This document shows, in pieces, positions 17,101 through 25,882 of a stretch of 64,000 nt of DNA. Source of the stretch: Pseudomonas sp. RIT-PI-q (GTDB lineage Bacteria; Pseudomonadota; Gammaproteobacteria; Pseudomonadales; Pseudomonadaceae). The stretch's first letter is position 1. Each line of letters begins with the position of its first letter. Under the pieces are notes generated by a model. The model did not search any database, was not told where the DNA came from, and was given only the letters and a program-made list of their open reading frames with translations. Both the position numbers and the translations under genes were made by a program. The stretch covers positions 62,001 through 126,000 of the forward strand of contig NZ_LHPC01000077.1 in the NCBI RefSeq assembly GCF_001297125.1. Direction: 5' to 3'.

Positions 17101-19803
17101 TCATATACTCAGTCGCGACAGCGCGATCCCGGGTTCCTGGCTGACGCTCAGCTGTTCGACGATCGCATCCTGCAAGCGGCTGCACAGCAGCGGGTCGGAC
17201 AACGGCTGGTTGTTCGCGTCGGTGATGAAGAACACGTCTTCGACGCGCTCGCCGAGGGTCGCAATCTTGGCGTTCTGCAGCGACAGATCGAACTCGAGGA
17301 AGATCGTGCCGATGCGTGCCAGCAGGCCTGGGCGGTCGGGGGCGCTGAGTTCCAGCACCGTCACTGGCCGTTGCGCGTCGTTGTGAATCGTCACTTGCGG
17401 CGCAAACGCGAAATGCTTGAGCTGGCGCGGCACCCGCCGCTGAATGATTGTCGGGTAATCGTCCGGGTTGCGCAGCGCTTCAGTCAGGCCTTCGCGGATC
17501 TGTTTGACCCGTGCCGGGTTGTCGCCAATCGAGTCGCCATCCGTGTCGAGCACGATGTAGGTGTCGAGGGTGAACTGGCTGCTGGACGTGATGACCCGGG
17601 CGTCGTGAATGTTCAGGTTGAGCTGGTCCATCGCGGCCACGGTCACGGCGAAGAAGTCGTGCTGGTCTGGCGCATAGATGAAGATCTGCGTGCCGCCCTC
17701 GAATTCGCGCTGGGTGGTTTCCTTGATCAACACCAGCGGCCCGCCGTCGGCCGGCTGCTGGAGGATCGCGTCGCTGTGCCAGGCCACATCGCCGGCGGTG
17801 TGGCGCAGGAAATAGTCATCGCCCAATTGCGCCCACAACTGCTCGACGTCGTCTGGATCGGTGCCGCCGCGCACCAGAATGTCCAAGGCAGCGCTCTGGG
17901 TCTGGCGGATCTGCTCTTCGCGGTCCACCGGGTTCTCCAGGCCGCGCCGCAAGGCACGCTTGGTCTCGGTGTAGAGCTGGCGCAACAGGCTGGCGCGCCA
18001 GGAATTCCACAGGGTCGGGTTGGTGGCGTTGATGTCGGCGACGGTCAGCACGTACAGATAATCGAGGTGGGTGTCATCGCCGACGATCTGCGCGAAATCG
18101 TGGATCACCTGCGGATCGGACAAGTCCTTGCGCTGGGCGGTGGTCGACATCAGCAAATGGTTCTGCACCAGCCAGACGATCAGGCGGCTGTCCCACACCG
18201 GCAACTGATGGCGCTGGCAAAAGGCTTCGGCATCCACCGCGCCGATTTCCGAGTGATCGCCATGCCGGCCCTTGCCGATGTCGTGGTACAGCCCGGCGAG
18301 GTAGATCAGCTCGGGTTTGGGCAATTTGGCCATGAGCTTGCTGGCCAACGGGAATTTTTCCGACACTTGCGTGTACTGCAACTTACGCAGGTGTTTGATC
18401 AGGTTCAGGGTGTGGGCGTCGACCGTATAGATGTGAAACAGGTCGTGTTGCATCTGCCCGACAATGAAGCCGAACTCCGGCAGATAGCGCCCGAGAATGC
18501 CGTAGCGGTTCATTCGGCGCAGGTTGCGATGGATGCCGATCTTGCACTTGAACAGCTCGATGAACAGGCTGGTGTTGCGAATATCGTTGCGGAAGTCGTC
18601 GTCGATCAGGTGCCGGTGCTCACGCAGCAGACGAATGGTGTCGGCGCGCACGCCTTTGATTTCCGGCTGCTGGGCCATCAGCACGAAGATTTCGAGCATG
18701 GCGAACGGCGTGCGGCGGAACACGTTGTCGTTACGCGCCTCGATATAGCCGTCGTGCAGCTGGAACCGCGAGTTGATCGGCTGCGGCGGTACTTCGTCTG
18801 CCGGCGCGAGGATCAGCTCCTCAAAGTGCTGGATGATCAGGTCGCTGAGCTGGGCAATGCTCATGACCACCCGGTAATACTGCTGCATGAAGTTTTCGAT
18901 GGCCTGCTTGGCATCGTCGCCCTTGAAGCCCAGCAGCCCGGCGATGGTGCGTTGGTGATCGAACAGCAGGCGGTCTTCGGAGCGGCCGGCGAGCATGTGC
19001 AGGGCGTAACGCACCTTCCACAGGAATTCCTGGGACGAGGCCAGCAGGGCGTTTTCGCTCTCGACCAAAAAGCCTTCGCCGGCCAGGGCCCGCAGGTTCA
19101 GGGTGCCGTACTCGCGACGGGCCACCCAGAGAATCGTCTGGATATCGCGCAGGCCGCCGGGCGAACCTTTGACGTTGGGTTCCAGGTTGTATTCGGTGTC
19201 GTTGTACTTGTGGTGACGGGCTTTTTGCTCGGCGCGCTTGGCCAGGAAGAAGTCCTTGCTCGGCCACATGTGCGCGGTGCTGGTGACGTCCAGCATGCGC
19301 TGGCGCAGGCGCTCGGGGCCGCAGATGGTGCGGCTTTCCATCAGGTTGGTGACAACCGTCAGGTCGGCGCGGGCCTCAACGGCGCATTCGTCCACCGAGC
19401 GAACGCTCTGGCCGACTTCCAGGCCGATGTCCCACAACAGCGTCAGGAAACGCTCGATGGAATCGCGGAAAATTTCGTGATCGGCGCTGTCCAGCAGGAT
19501 CAGCAGATCGATATCGGAATAGGGGTGCAGCTCACCGCGACCGTAGCCGCCGACCGCGACCAGCGCGATGTCGGCGTCTTCACTCCAGTCGAACTGCTCC
19601 CAGGCCTTTTGCAGGATGTTATCGACGAACCAGGCCCGGTCCTCGATCAACCGGCGAATCTCGCGGCCACTGCGAAAGCGCCCGTCGAGCACCTCGCGGG
19701 CCTGGCGAATCGCCTTCTTGAAGGCCGCGATCGGGCTTGCCTTCAGGGCCAGTTCAGCCTGGAACTGGCCTCGATCGAAGAGTTCTGGATCCACCTGCGG
19801 CAT
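17101..19803 (-). CDS. glnD: Bifunctional uridylyltransferase/uridylyl-removing enzyme GlnD
   Basis: The primary nitrogen sensor: it uridylylates PII (GlnB/GlnK) when glutamine is low and removes UMP when glutamine is high. The 900-residue product has the nucleotidyltransferase motif GGYGRGELHPYSDIDLLIL (about 87-105), a GlnE/DUF294-linked middle, an HD domain with LAGLYHDIGKGRHGDHSEIG (about 500-520) and two C-terminal ACT domains (starting near QIFIYAPDQHDFF and TVLELSAPDRPGLL). Length matches Pseudomonas GlnD (900). It follows map on the same strand with a 47-base gap. A long plus-strand frame covers it but is an antisense shadow. Confidence 0.97.
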   Translation of the reverse strand: MPQVDPELFDRGQFQAELALKASPIAAFKKAIRQAREVLDGRFRSGREIRRLIEDRAWFVDNILQKAWEQFDWSEDADIALVAVGGYGRGELHPYSDIDLLILLDSADHEIFRDSIERFLTLLWDIGLEVGQSVRSVDECAVEARADLTVVTNLMESRTICGPERLRQRMLDVTSTAHMWPSKDFFLAKRAEQKARHHKYNDTEYNLEPNVKGSPGGLRDIQTILWVARREYGTLNLRALAGEGFLVESENALLASSQEFLWKVRYALHMLAGRSEDRLLFDHQRTIAGLLGFKGDDAKQAIENFMQQYYRVVMSIAQLSDLIIQHFEELILAPADEVPPQPINSRFQLHDGYIEARNDNVFRRTPFAMLEIFVLMAQQPEIKGVRADTIRLLREHRHLIDDDFRNDIRNTSLFIELFKCKIGIHRNLRRMNRYGILGRYLPEFGFIVGQMQHDLFHIYTVDAHTLNLIKHLRKLQYTQVSEKFPLASKLMAKLPKPELIYLAGLYHDIGKGRHGDHSEIGAVDAEAFCQRHQLPVWDSRLIVWLVQNHLLMSTTAQRKDLSDPQVIHDFAQIVGDDTHLDYLYVLTVADINATNPTLWNSWRASLLRQLYTETKRALRRGLENPVDREEQIRQTQSAALDILVRGGTDPDDVEQLWAQLGDDYFLRHTAGDVAWHSDAILQQPADGGPLVLIKETTQREFEGGTQIFIYAPDQHDFFAVTVAAMDQLNLNIHDARVITSSSQFTLDTYIVLDTDGDSIGDNPARVKQIREGLTEALRNPDDYPTIIQRRVPRQLKHFAFAPQVTIHNDAQRPVTVLELSAPDRPGLLARIGTIFLEFDLSLQNAKIATLGERVEDVFFITDANNQPLSDPLLCSRLQDAIVEQLSVSQEPGIALSRLSI

Positions 19804-19850
19804 CGATTGGCTTTCCTGTCTATAAAGGCTGGGTCGCGGCGCGGGTCGGA

Positions 19851-20633
19851 TCAGGCCGAAACGCGTGGGATGGTGTCATCGGCGCGCAGGGTGAAGATCT
19901 CGTAACCGGTGTCGGTCACCAGCAGGGTGTGTTCCCACTGGGCAGAGAGCTTGCGGTCCTTGGTGATCGCGGTCCAGCCGTCGCCCAATACCTTGGTGTC
20001 GGCCTTGCCCTGGTTGATCATCGGCTCGATGGTGAAGGTCATGCCGGCTTTCAGTTCCATGCCGGTGCCTGCGCGGCCGTAGTGCAGGATTTGCGGCTCT
20101 TCGTGGAACACCTTGCCGATGCCGTGGCCGCAGAACTCGCGAACCACCGAAAAGCCGTTCTTTTCAGCGTGCTTCTGGATCACCTCGCCGATATCGCCCA
20201 GGCGGCAGCCGGGTTTGACGATCTCGATGGCCTTGTACATGCATTCCTGGGTCACTTGCGACAGGCGCTCGGCCCAGACCGGCACGGTGCCGACGTGGAA
20301 CATGCGGCTGGTGTCGCCGTGGTAACCGTCCTTGATCACGGTGACGTCGATGTTCAGCGTGTCGCCATCCTTCAGCGCTTTCTCGTTCGGGATGCCGTGG
20401 CAGACCACGTGGTTGATCGAGGTGCAGATGGACTTCGGGAAACCTTTGTAGTTGAGCGGGGCAGGGATGGCTTTCTGCTCGTTGACGATATAGTCGTGGC
20501 AGATGCGGTCCAGCTCTTCGGTGGTGATGCCCGGCTTGACGTGTTCGGCAATCATTTCCAGCACATCGGCGGCCAGTTTGCCGGCGATCCGCATTTTTGC
20601 GATGTCCTCTGGGGTTTTGAGGGTGACGGTCAT
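19851..20633 (-). CDS. map: Methionine aminopeptidase type I
   Basis: This metalloenzyme removes the initiator methionine from nascent proteins. The 260-residue product has the pita-bread fold ligands: Asp in LNIDVTVIKDGYHGDTSRMF (two Asp), His in CGHGIGKVFHEEPQ, Glu in FTIEPM, and the late Glu in WEHTLLVTDTGYEIFT. It belongs to the short type Ia without an N-terminal zinc finger. It is divergent from rpsB and followed by glnD, the same order as in other pseudomonads. Confidence 0.97.
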   Translation of the reverse strand: MTVTLKTPEDIAKMRIAGKLAADVLEMIAEHVKPGITTEELDRICHDYIVNEQKAIPAPLNYKGFPKSICTSINHVVCHGIPNEKALKDGDTLNIDVTVIKDGYHGDTSRMFHVGTVPVWAERLSQVTQECMYKAIEIVKPGCRLGDIGEVIQKHAEKNGFSVVREFCGHGIGKVFHEEPQILHYGRAGTGMELKAGMTFTIEPMINQGKADTKVLGDGWTAITKDRKLSAQWEHTLLVTDTGYEIFTLRADDTIPRVSA

Positions 20634-20879
20634 ACAGGCTCTCTCTGCGCTCGATGGCGCTTTCTAAAACGAAATGGGCGTTGCGCGATCGATCTTCGCG
20701 GCCCTTAAAAACGCGATTCTACCAGACGATCAGGGCAAATCTGAGTCCCTGTGCGTCGCTTCTCTCTATAGAATGGTGCATTCTGGGCCGATTCCAAGGG
20801 CTGGCGCAAAAGCGCTCGCCAGGATTTCAGAATCCGGGTTCCGTTTTTTCCTGCCCTGTGATATAAAATGCGCCGCTTT
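20634..20879. promoter_or_regulatory. Divergent map / rpsB promoter region
   Basis: This gene-free stretch ends in a likely rpsB -10 box (TATAAAAT at 20862-20869), about 138 bases ahead of the rpsB start. No convincing -35 box is seen at the usual distance. The map promoter must lie near 20640-20720 but no clear match was found. Confidence 0.5.
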
Positions 20880-21006
20880 CCGGGGATCCCCTGAAAAGCC
20901 TAAATCCACACACGTGTCGACACGATGACCTGGGTGCCTTCAGCTGATGCTGCTGGTTGGTCATTGGGATACGTGGAGGCCAAACCCGACTTATTAAGGA
21001 ACTATC
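20880..21006 (+). promoter_or_regulatory. rpsB 5' leader, ribosomal protein S2 autoregulatory element
   Basis: The leader carries GGGATACGTGGAGGC (20966-20980), nearly the same as the conserved block of the gammaproteobacterial rpsB leader, where S2 binds its own mRNA and represses rpsB-tsf. Upstream are GC-rich complementary segments (for example CTGATGCTGCTGG with flanking stems) able to form the expected hairpins. A ribosome binding site AAGGAA precedes the ATG. Confidence 0.75.
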
Positions 21007-21744
21007 ATGTCCCAAGTCAACATGCGCGATATGCTGAAGGCCGGTGTGCACTTCGGTCACCAAACCCGTTACTGGAACCCGAAAATGGGTAAATACATTT
21101 TCGGCGCGCGTAACAAGATCCACATCATCAACCTTGAAAAAACCCTGCCAATGTTCAACGAAGCTCTGACTTTCGTAGAGCGCCTGGCCCAGGGCAAAAA
21201 CAAGATTCTGTTCGTCGGCACCAAGCGTTCCGCTGGCAAGATCGTTGCTGAAGAAGCAGCACGTTGCGGTTCGCCGTACGTCGATCACCGCTGGTTGGGC
21301 GGCATGCTGACCAACTTCAAAACCATCCGTGCTTCCATCAAGCGTCTGCGTGACCTTGAAGTGCAAGCCGAAGACGGTACTTTCGCCAAGCTGACCAAGA
21401 AAGAAGCGCTGATGCGCACTCGCGATCTTGAGAAGCTCGATCGTTCCCTGGGTGGTATCAAGGACATGGGCGGTCTGCCAGACGCTCTGTTCGTTATCGA
21501 CGTTGATCACGAGCGCATCGCGATCACCGAAGCCAACAAGCTGGGCATCCCGGTTATCGGCGTAGTCGATACCAACAGCAGCCCGGAAGGCGTTGACTAC
21601 ATCATCCCAGGCAACGATGACGCAATCCGCGCTATCCAGCTGTACATGGGTTCGATGGCTGACGCAGTCATCCGCGGTCGCAACCACGTTGCTGGCGGCA
21701 CCGAGCAGTTCGTTGAAGAAGCTCCGGTAGCAGCAGCTGAGTAA
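21007..21744 (+). CDS. rpsB: 30S ribosomal protein S2
   Basis: A structural protein of the small subunit, needed for S1 binding. The 245-residue product begins MSQVNMRDMLKAGVHFGHQT and contains RWLGGMLTNFKTI and VPVIGVVDTN-type segments typical of S2. The coding sequence uses the highly biased codons of a strongly expressed gene, unlike many neighbours. It is followed by a strong terminator and tsf, with the S2 leader in front. Confidence 0.99.
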   Translation: MSQVNMRDMLKAGVHFGHQTRYWNPKMGKYIFGARNKIHIINLEKTLPMFNEALTFVERLAQGKNKILFVGTKRSAGKIVAEEAARCGSPYVDHRWLGGMLTNFKTIRASIKRLRDLEVQAEDGTFAKLTKKEALMRTRDLEKLDRSLGGIKDMGGLPDALFVIDVDHERIAITEANKLGIPVIGVVDTNSSPEGVDYIIPGNDDAIRAIQLYMGSMADAVIRGRNHVAGGTEQFVEEAPVAAAE

Positions 21745-21771
21745 TTGACGCCTTGGCGTTGACTCAGTAAG

Positions 21772-21799
21772 CAAAAAGGGGGCTTGGCCCCCTTTTTGC
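21772..21799 (+). terminator. Intrinsic terminator or attenuator between rpsB and tsf
   Basis: Near-perfect hairpin CAAAAAGGGGGC / GGCCCCCTTTTTG with a TT loop. It lies 27 bases past the rpsB stop. Since rpsB and tsf are usually co-transcribed, partial read-through is likely. Confidence 0.85.
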
Positions 21800-21936
21800 C
21801 ACCTCGAAAACCATTAGTTGGCAGCGCAGCTACAGCCTTTGTAACGTGCAGCGGCTAACAAGGGTGGTTCGGGAAGAATTGAACGCCCGTTCGATCGGGT
21901 GGAATGGTTGATAACCTATCCAAGAGGATTTTTGAA

Positions 21937-22800
21937 ATGGCAGAGATTACTGCAGCGTTGGTCAAAGAACTGCGCGAGCGTACCGGCGAAGGCATGATGG
22001 ACTGCAAGAAAGCCTTGACCAAGGCTGGCGGCGACATCGAAAAAGCCATTGATGACATGCGTGCTTCGGGCGCCATCAAGGCTGCCAAGAAAGCAGGCAA
22101 CGTTGCCGCTGAAGGCGCTATCGCTCTGAAAGAAGACGGCAAATCCGCCGTTTTGCTGGAAGTGAACTCGCAAACCGACTTCCTGGCTCTGCAGGACGAC
22201 TTCAAGGCATTTGTTGCTGCAAGCGTTGAAAAAGCGTTCGCTGACAAGCTGACTGAAGTGGCTCCGCTGATCGAAGCTCAAGAAGCTGATCGCCTGGTAC
22301 TGGTCGGCAAGGTTGGCGAAAACGTCAACATCCGTCGTCTGGCACGCGTTGAAGGTGACGTTGTTGGTGGTTACCTGCACGGCAACAAGATCGGTGTTGC
22401 AGTTGTCCTGAAAGGCGGCACTGTTGAATTGGCCAAGGACATCGCTATGCACGTAGCGGCGACCAACCCTGAATTCCTGCTGCCATCGGAAGTTTCCGCT
22501 GAAGCGGTTGAGCGTGAGAAGGGCGTATTCCTGACTCTCAACGCTGACAAGATCGCCGGCAAGCCGGAAAACATCGTTGAAAACATGGTCAAAGGCCGTA
22601 TCAGCAAGTTCCTGGCCGAAGCCAGCCTGGTTGAGCAGGCGTTCGTCAAGAACCCTGAAATCAAGGTCGGCGAGCTGGCCAAGAAAGCCGGTGCTGAAAT
22701 CGTTTCCTTCACCTACTTCAAAGTAGGCGAAGGCATCGAGAAGCCGGTCGACAACTTCGCTGAAGAAGTTGCTGCCCAGCTGGCTGCCGCCAAGCAATAA
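21937..22800 (+). CDS. tsf: Elongation factor Ts
   Basis: The guanine-nucleotide exchange factor for EF-Tu. The 287-residue product starts MAEITAALVKELRERTGEGM, with the UBA-like N-terminal domain and the MDCKKAL motif, followed by the core domain containing SQTDFLA (EF-Tu contact) and VVLKGG-type strands. The ATG at 21937 is preferred to the upstream in-frame ATG at 21904, giving the family length, with AGAGG as ribosome binding site. Strong codon bias indicates high expression. Confidence 0.98.
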   Translation: MAEITAALVKELRERTGEGMMDCKKALTKAGGDIEKAIDDMRASGAIKAAKKAGNVAAEGAIALKEDGKSAVLLEVNSQTDFLALQDDFKAFVAASVEKAFADKLTEVAPLIEAQEADRLVLVGKVGENVNIRRLARVEGDVVGGYLHGNKIGVAVVLKGGTVELAKDIAMHVAATNPEFLLPSEVSAEAVEREKGVFLTLNADKIAGKPENIVENMVKGRISKFLAEASLVEQAFVKNPEIKVGELAKKAGAEIVSFTYFKVGEGIEKPVDNFAEEVAAQLAAAKQ

Positions 22801-22823
22801 GACGGTTTTATAACTGTCGCCCT

Positions 22824-22859
22824 GAAGAGGCTGCCCGCTTACGCGCGCAGCCTCTTTTC
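22824..22859 (+). terminator. Intrinsic terminator after tsf
   Basis: GAAGAGGCTGC (22824-22834) pairs with GCAGCCTCTTTTC (22847-22859), followed by a short T stretch. It separates rpsB-tsf from the pyrH cluster, for which a separate promoter in 22860-23000 is implied. Confidence 0.75.
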
Positions 22860-23009
22860 AGATGGGATACCAACTTTTAATTGGTTTCCGTTTGGAACTG
22901 GCTTACAAAGCCATGTTCCGATGGCGCTGAAGCAGCGCCAAGCTAGAGTGAACGCCAGCTGTAAACAGCTCGCAAAGAATTTTTAAATACGCCGCAGGAG
23001 AGATTCGCA

Positions 23010-23753
23010 ATGGCTCAGCAGGGCAGTGGTTATCAGGCTCGCTATAAACGCATTCTACTCAAGCTTAGCGGCGAGGCCCTGATGGGGTCTGAAGAGTTCG
23101 GGATCGATCCGAAGGTGCTGGATCGCATGGCGCTCGAAGTTGGCCAGCTGGTCGGCATTGGCGTCCAGGTCGGTCTGGTGATCGGCGGCGGCAACCTGTT
23201 CCGCGGTGCGGCGCTGAGTGCGGCCGGTATGGATCGGGTTACTGGCGACCACATGGGCATGCTGGCCACTGTGATGAACGCCTTGGCCATGCGCGACGCA
23301 TTGGAACGTGCCAATATCTCGGCCATCGTGATGTCGGCCATTTCCATGGTTGGCGTGACCGATCACTATGATCGCCGCAAAGCCATGCGCCACCTGAACG
23401 CCAAGGAAGTCGTGATTTTCGCGGCCGGCACCGGCAATCCGTTCTTCACCACGGATTCGGCAGCCTGCCTGCGTGCAATCGAAATCGATGCCGATGTCGT
23501 GCTCAAGGCGACCAAGGTCGATGGCGTCTACACCGCTGACCCATTCAAAGACCCGCATGCCGAGAAGTTCGATCATCTGACTTACGATGAAGTGCTGGAT
23601 CGCAAGCTGGGCGTGATGGATCTGACGGCCATTTGTCTGTGCCGCGACCACAAGATGCCGTTGCGCGTCTTTAACATGAACAAGCCCGGCGCCCTGCTGA
23701 ATATCGTACATGGCGGCGCTGAAGGAACCCTGATCGAGGAAGGCCAACAATGA
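23010..23753 (+). CDS. pyrH: UMP kinase PyrH
   Basis: Phosphorylates UMP to UDP in pyrimidine synthesis; the bacterial enzyme is hexameric and controlled by GTP and UTP. The 247-residue product has the amino-acid-kinase-family segments LKLSGEALMG (about 17-26), VIGGGNLFRG (about 58-67), FAAGTGNPFFTTDSAA and KATKVDGVYTADP. The ribosome binding site GGAGAG lies before the ATG. It overlaps frr by 4 bases. Confidence 0.97.
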   Translation: MAQQGSGYQARYKRILLKLSGEALMGSEEFGIDPKVLDRMALEVGQLVGIGVQVGLVIGGGNLFRGAALSAAGMDRVTGDHMGMLATVMNALAMRDALERANISAIVMSAISMVGVTDHYDRRKAMRHLNAKEVVIFAAGTGNPFFTTDSAACLRAIEIDADVVLKATKVDGVYTADPFKDPHAEKFDHLTYDEVLDRKLGVMDLTAICLCRDHKMPLRVFNMNKPGALLNIVHGGAEGTLIEEGQQ

Positions 23754-24307
23754 TCAACGAAATCAAGAAAGACGCTCAAGAGCGCATGAAGAAATCCGTG
23801 GAATCGCTGGCGCACAACTTCGGCCGTATTCGTACCGGCCAGGCGCACCCAAGCATTCTCGAAGGCGTAATGGTGCCGTATTACGGTTCCGACACTCCGA
23901 TCAAGCAGGTGGCGAACATCACCGTCAAAGACGCCCGTACCCTGCAAGTCGTTGCCTTTGAGCGCAACATGCTCGGTGCTGTCGACAAAGCCATCGGTAG
24001 CGCGGGTCTGAACCTCAACCCGACCAACCTGGGTGAGTTGCTGCTGATCTCCATGCCGGCCCTGACCGAAGAGACCCGCAAGGGCTTCACCAAGCAGGCT
24101 CGCGATGTCGCGGAAGATGCCCGTGTTGCGGTGCGCAACATCCGTCGTGATGCGAACAGCCAGCTCAAGGATCTGGTCAAGGAAAAAGAAATCAGCGAAG
24201 ACGAAGAGCGTCGCGCGACTGGCGAAATTGACGATCTGACCAAAAAGTACGTGGCTGAAATCGACGCGAATTTGGCACAGAAAGAAAAAGACCTGATGGC
24301 CGTATAA
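23750..24307 (+). CDS. frr: Ribosome recycling factor
   Basis: Splits post-termination ribosomes together with EF-G. The 185-residue product is the usual size, with a three-helix-bundle domain interrupted by a beta domain (GRIRTGQAHPSILEGVMVPYYG, in pieces of that order) and the C-terminal helix ending NLAQKEKDLMAV. Its ATGA start overlaps the pyrH stop, so the two are translationally coupled. Confidence 0.97.
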   Translation: MINEIKKDAQERMKKSVESLAHNFGRIRTGQAHPSILEGVMVPYYGSDTPIKQVANITVKDARTLQVVAFERNMLGAVDKAIGSAGLNLNPTNLGELLLISMPALTEETRKGFTKQARDVAEDARVAVRNIRRDANSQLKDLVKEKEISEDEERRATGEIDDLTKKYVAEIDANLAQKEKDLMAV

Positions 24308-24320
24308 GGGTCACGTTTTA

Positions 24321-25076
24321 ATGGATAAGACTAAGCAGACTGCACCGTCCGCGGTGCCGCGCCATGTCGCGATCATCATGGATGGTAATAATCGCTGGGC
24401 GAAAAAACGCTTTATGCCGGGTGTCGCCGGGCATAAAGCGGGTGTGGATGCAGTTCGTGCGGTGATCGAGGTGTGTGCGGAGGCCAAGGTCGAAGTATTG
24501 ACCCTGTTCGCCTTCTCCAGCGAGAACTGGCAGCGCCCGGCCGATGAGGTCAGTGCCTTGATGGATCTATTCTTCAAGGCATTGCGTCGCGAGGCCAAGC
24601 GCCTCAACGACAACAACATCAGTTTGCGTATCATTGGCGACCGTTCGCGCTTTCATCCAGAGCTTCAGGCCGCCATGCGCGAAGCCGAGGCAATGACCGT
24701 GGGCGCCAATCGCTTCATCCTGCAGATCGCCGCCAACTACGGCGGTCAGTGGGACATCGCGCAAGCCGCGCAGCGTCTGGCGCGGGAAGTTCAGGCCGGG
24801 CATTTGCGTCCGGAAGACATCACCCCGGAGCTGCTGCAAACCTGTCTGGCCACCGGCGATCTGCCGTTGCCGGACTTGTGCATCCGTACGGGTGGCGAAC
24901 ATCGCATCAGTAACTTCCTGCTGTGGCAACTGGCTTACGCCGAGTTGTACTTCTCCGACCTGTTCTGGCCGGACTTCAAACACGATGCCATGCGTAACGC
25001 GCTGGCCGATTTCGCTTCTCGCCAGCGCCGCTTCGGTAAAACGAGCGAGCAGGTCGAGGCTGGAGCCCGGGTTTAA
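24321..25076 (+). CDS. uppS: Undecaprenyl diphosphate synthase (cis-prenyltransferase) UppS
   Basis: Condenses isopentenyl diphosphate onto farnesyl diphosphate to give the C55 lipid carrier for peptidoglycan and O-antigen. The 251-residue product has HVAIIMDGNNRWAKKR (catalytic Asp and diphosphate-binding Arg, about 13-28), FAFSSENWQRP, and CIRTGGEHRISNFLLWQ with the SELxxSE-type region replaced by ELYFSDLFWPDF near the C-terminus. The stop overlaps the cdsA start (base 25076). Confidence 0.97.
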   Translation: MDKTKQTAPSAVPRHVAIIMDGNNRWAKKRFMPGVAGHKAGVDAVRAVIEVCAEAKVEVLTLFAFSSENWQRPADEVSALMDLFFKALRREAKRLNDNNISLRIIGDRSRFHPELQAAMREAEAMTVGANRFILQIAANYGGQWDIAQAAQRLAREVQAGHLRPEDITPELLQTCLATGDLPLPDLCIRTGGEHRISNFLLWQLAYAELYFSDLFWPDFKHDAMRNALADFASRQRRFGKTSEQVEAGARV

Positions 25077-25882
25077 TGCTTAAACAACGAATCATCACCG
25101 CGCTGATCCTGCTGCCGATTGCCCTGTGCGGGTTTTTCCTGCTCGAAGGCTCCGGTTTTGCGCTGTTCATCGGGCTGGTCGTAACCCTCGGTGCCTGGGA
25201 ATGGGCTCGTCTGGCGGGCTTCACCGAACAGCCGATCCGAGTTGCCTATGCGGCTGTGGTCGCGTTGATGCTGTTTGTCATGCATATCCTGCCGGGGCTT
25301 GCGCCTTGGGTGTTGGGGGCGTCGGTGCTCTGGTGGGGTGTTGCGACGTATCTGGTGCTGACCTACCCGCGCTCCAGCGAACATTGGGCCAGCGCCGCCT
25401 GCAAGCTGGTTATCGGTCTGCTGATTCTGTTGCCGGCCTGGCAAGGTCTGATCCAGATCAAGCAGGAGCCCTTGGGCAACTGGCTGATCATGGCGGTAAT
25501 GGTGCTGGTCTGGGGCGCCGATATCGGCGCGTACTTTTCCGGACGGGCCTTTGGCAAGCGCAAGCTGGCGCCGCACGTCAGCCCGGGGAAGAGCTGGGAA
25601 GGCGTTTATGGCGGGGTGCTGCTGAGCCTGGTGATCACGGCGATCGTCGGTCTGGTGCGCGACTGGAGCTTTACCCAGGTGCTGATGGGCCTGGTTGGCG
25701 CAGCGGTCATCGTGTTCATCTCGGTCGTGGGTGATCTCACCGAAAGCATGTTCAAGCGTCAGTCCGGGATCAAGGACAGCAGTAATCTGCTGCCGGGTCA
25801 CGGTGGCGTACTGGACCGTATCGACAGCCTGACCGCGGCGATTCCGGTGTTTGCCGTGCTGCTGTGGATGGCTGCACCGTGA
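25076..25882 (+). CDS. cdsA: Phosphatidate cytidylyltransferase CdsA
   Basis: An inner-membrane enzyme making CDP-diacylglycerol from phosphatidic acid and CTP. The 268-residue product is hydrophobic throughout (about 7-8 membrane segments) and ends with the CDS signature SVVGDLTESMFKRQSGIKD followed by LLPGHGGVLDRIDSL. It overlaps uppS by one base and dxr by 4 bases. It supplies the precursor of all phospholipids after PlsB, encoded at the other end of the window. Confidence 0.97.
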   Translation: MLKQRIITALILLPIALCGFFLLEGSGFALFIGLVVTLGAWEWARLAGFTEQPIRVAYAAVVALMLFVMHILPGLAPWVLGASVLWWGVATYLVLTYPRSSEHWASAACKLVIGLLILLPAWQGLIQIKQEPLGNWLIMAVMVLVWGADIGAYFSGRAFGKRKLAPHVSPGKSWEGVYGGVLLSLVITAIVGLVRDWSFTQVLMGLVGAAVIVFISVVGDLTESMFKRQSGIKDSSNLLPGHGGVLDRIDSLTAAIPVFAVLLWMAAP

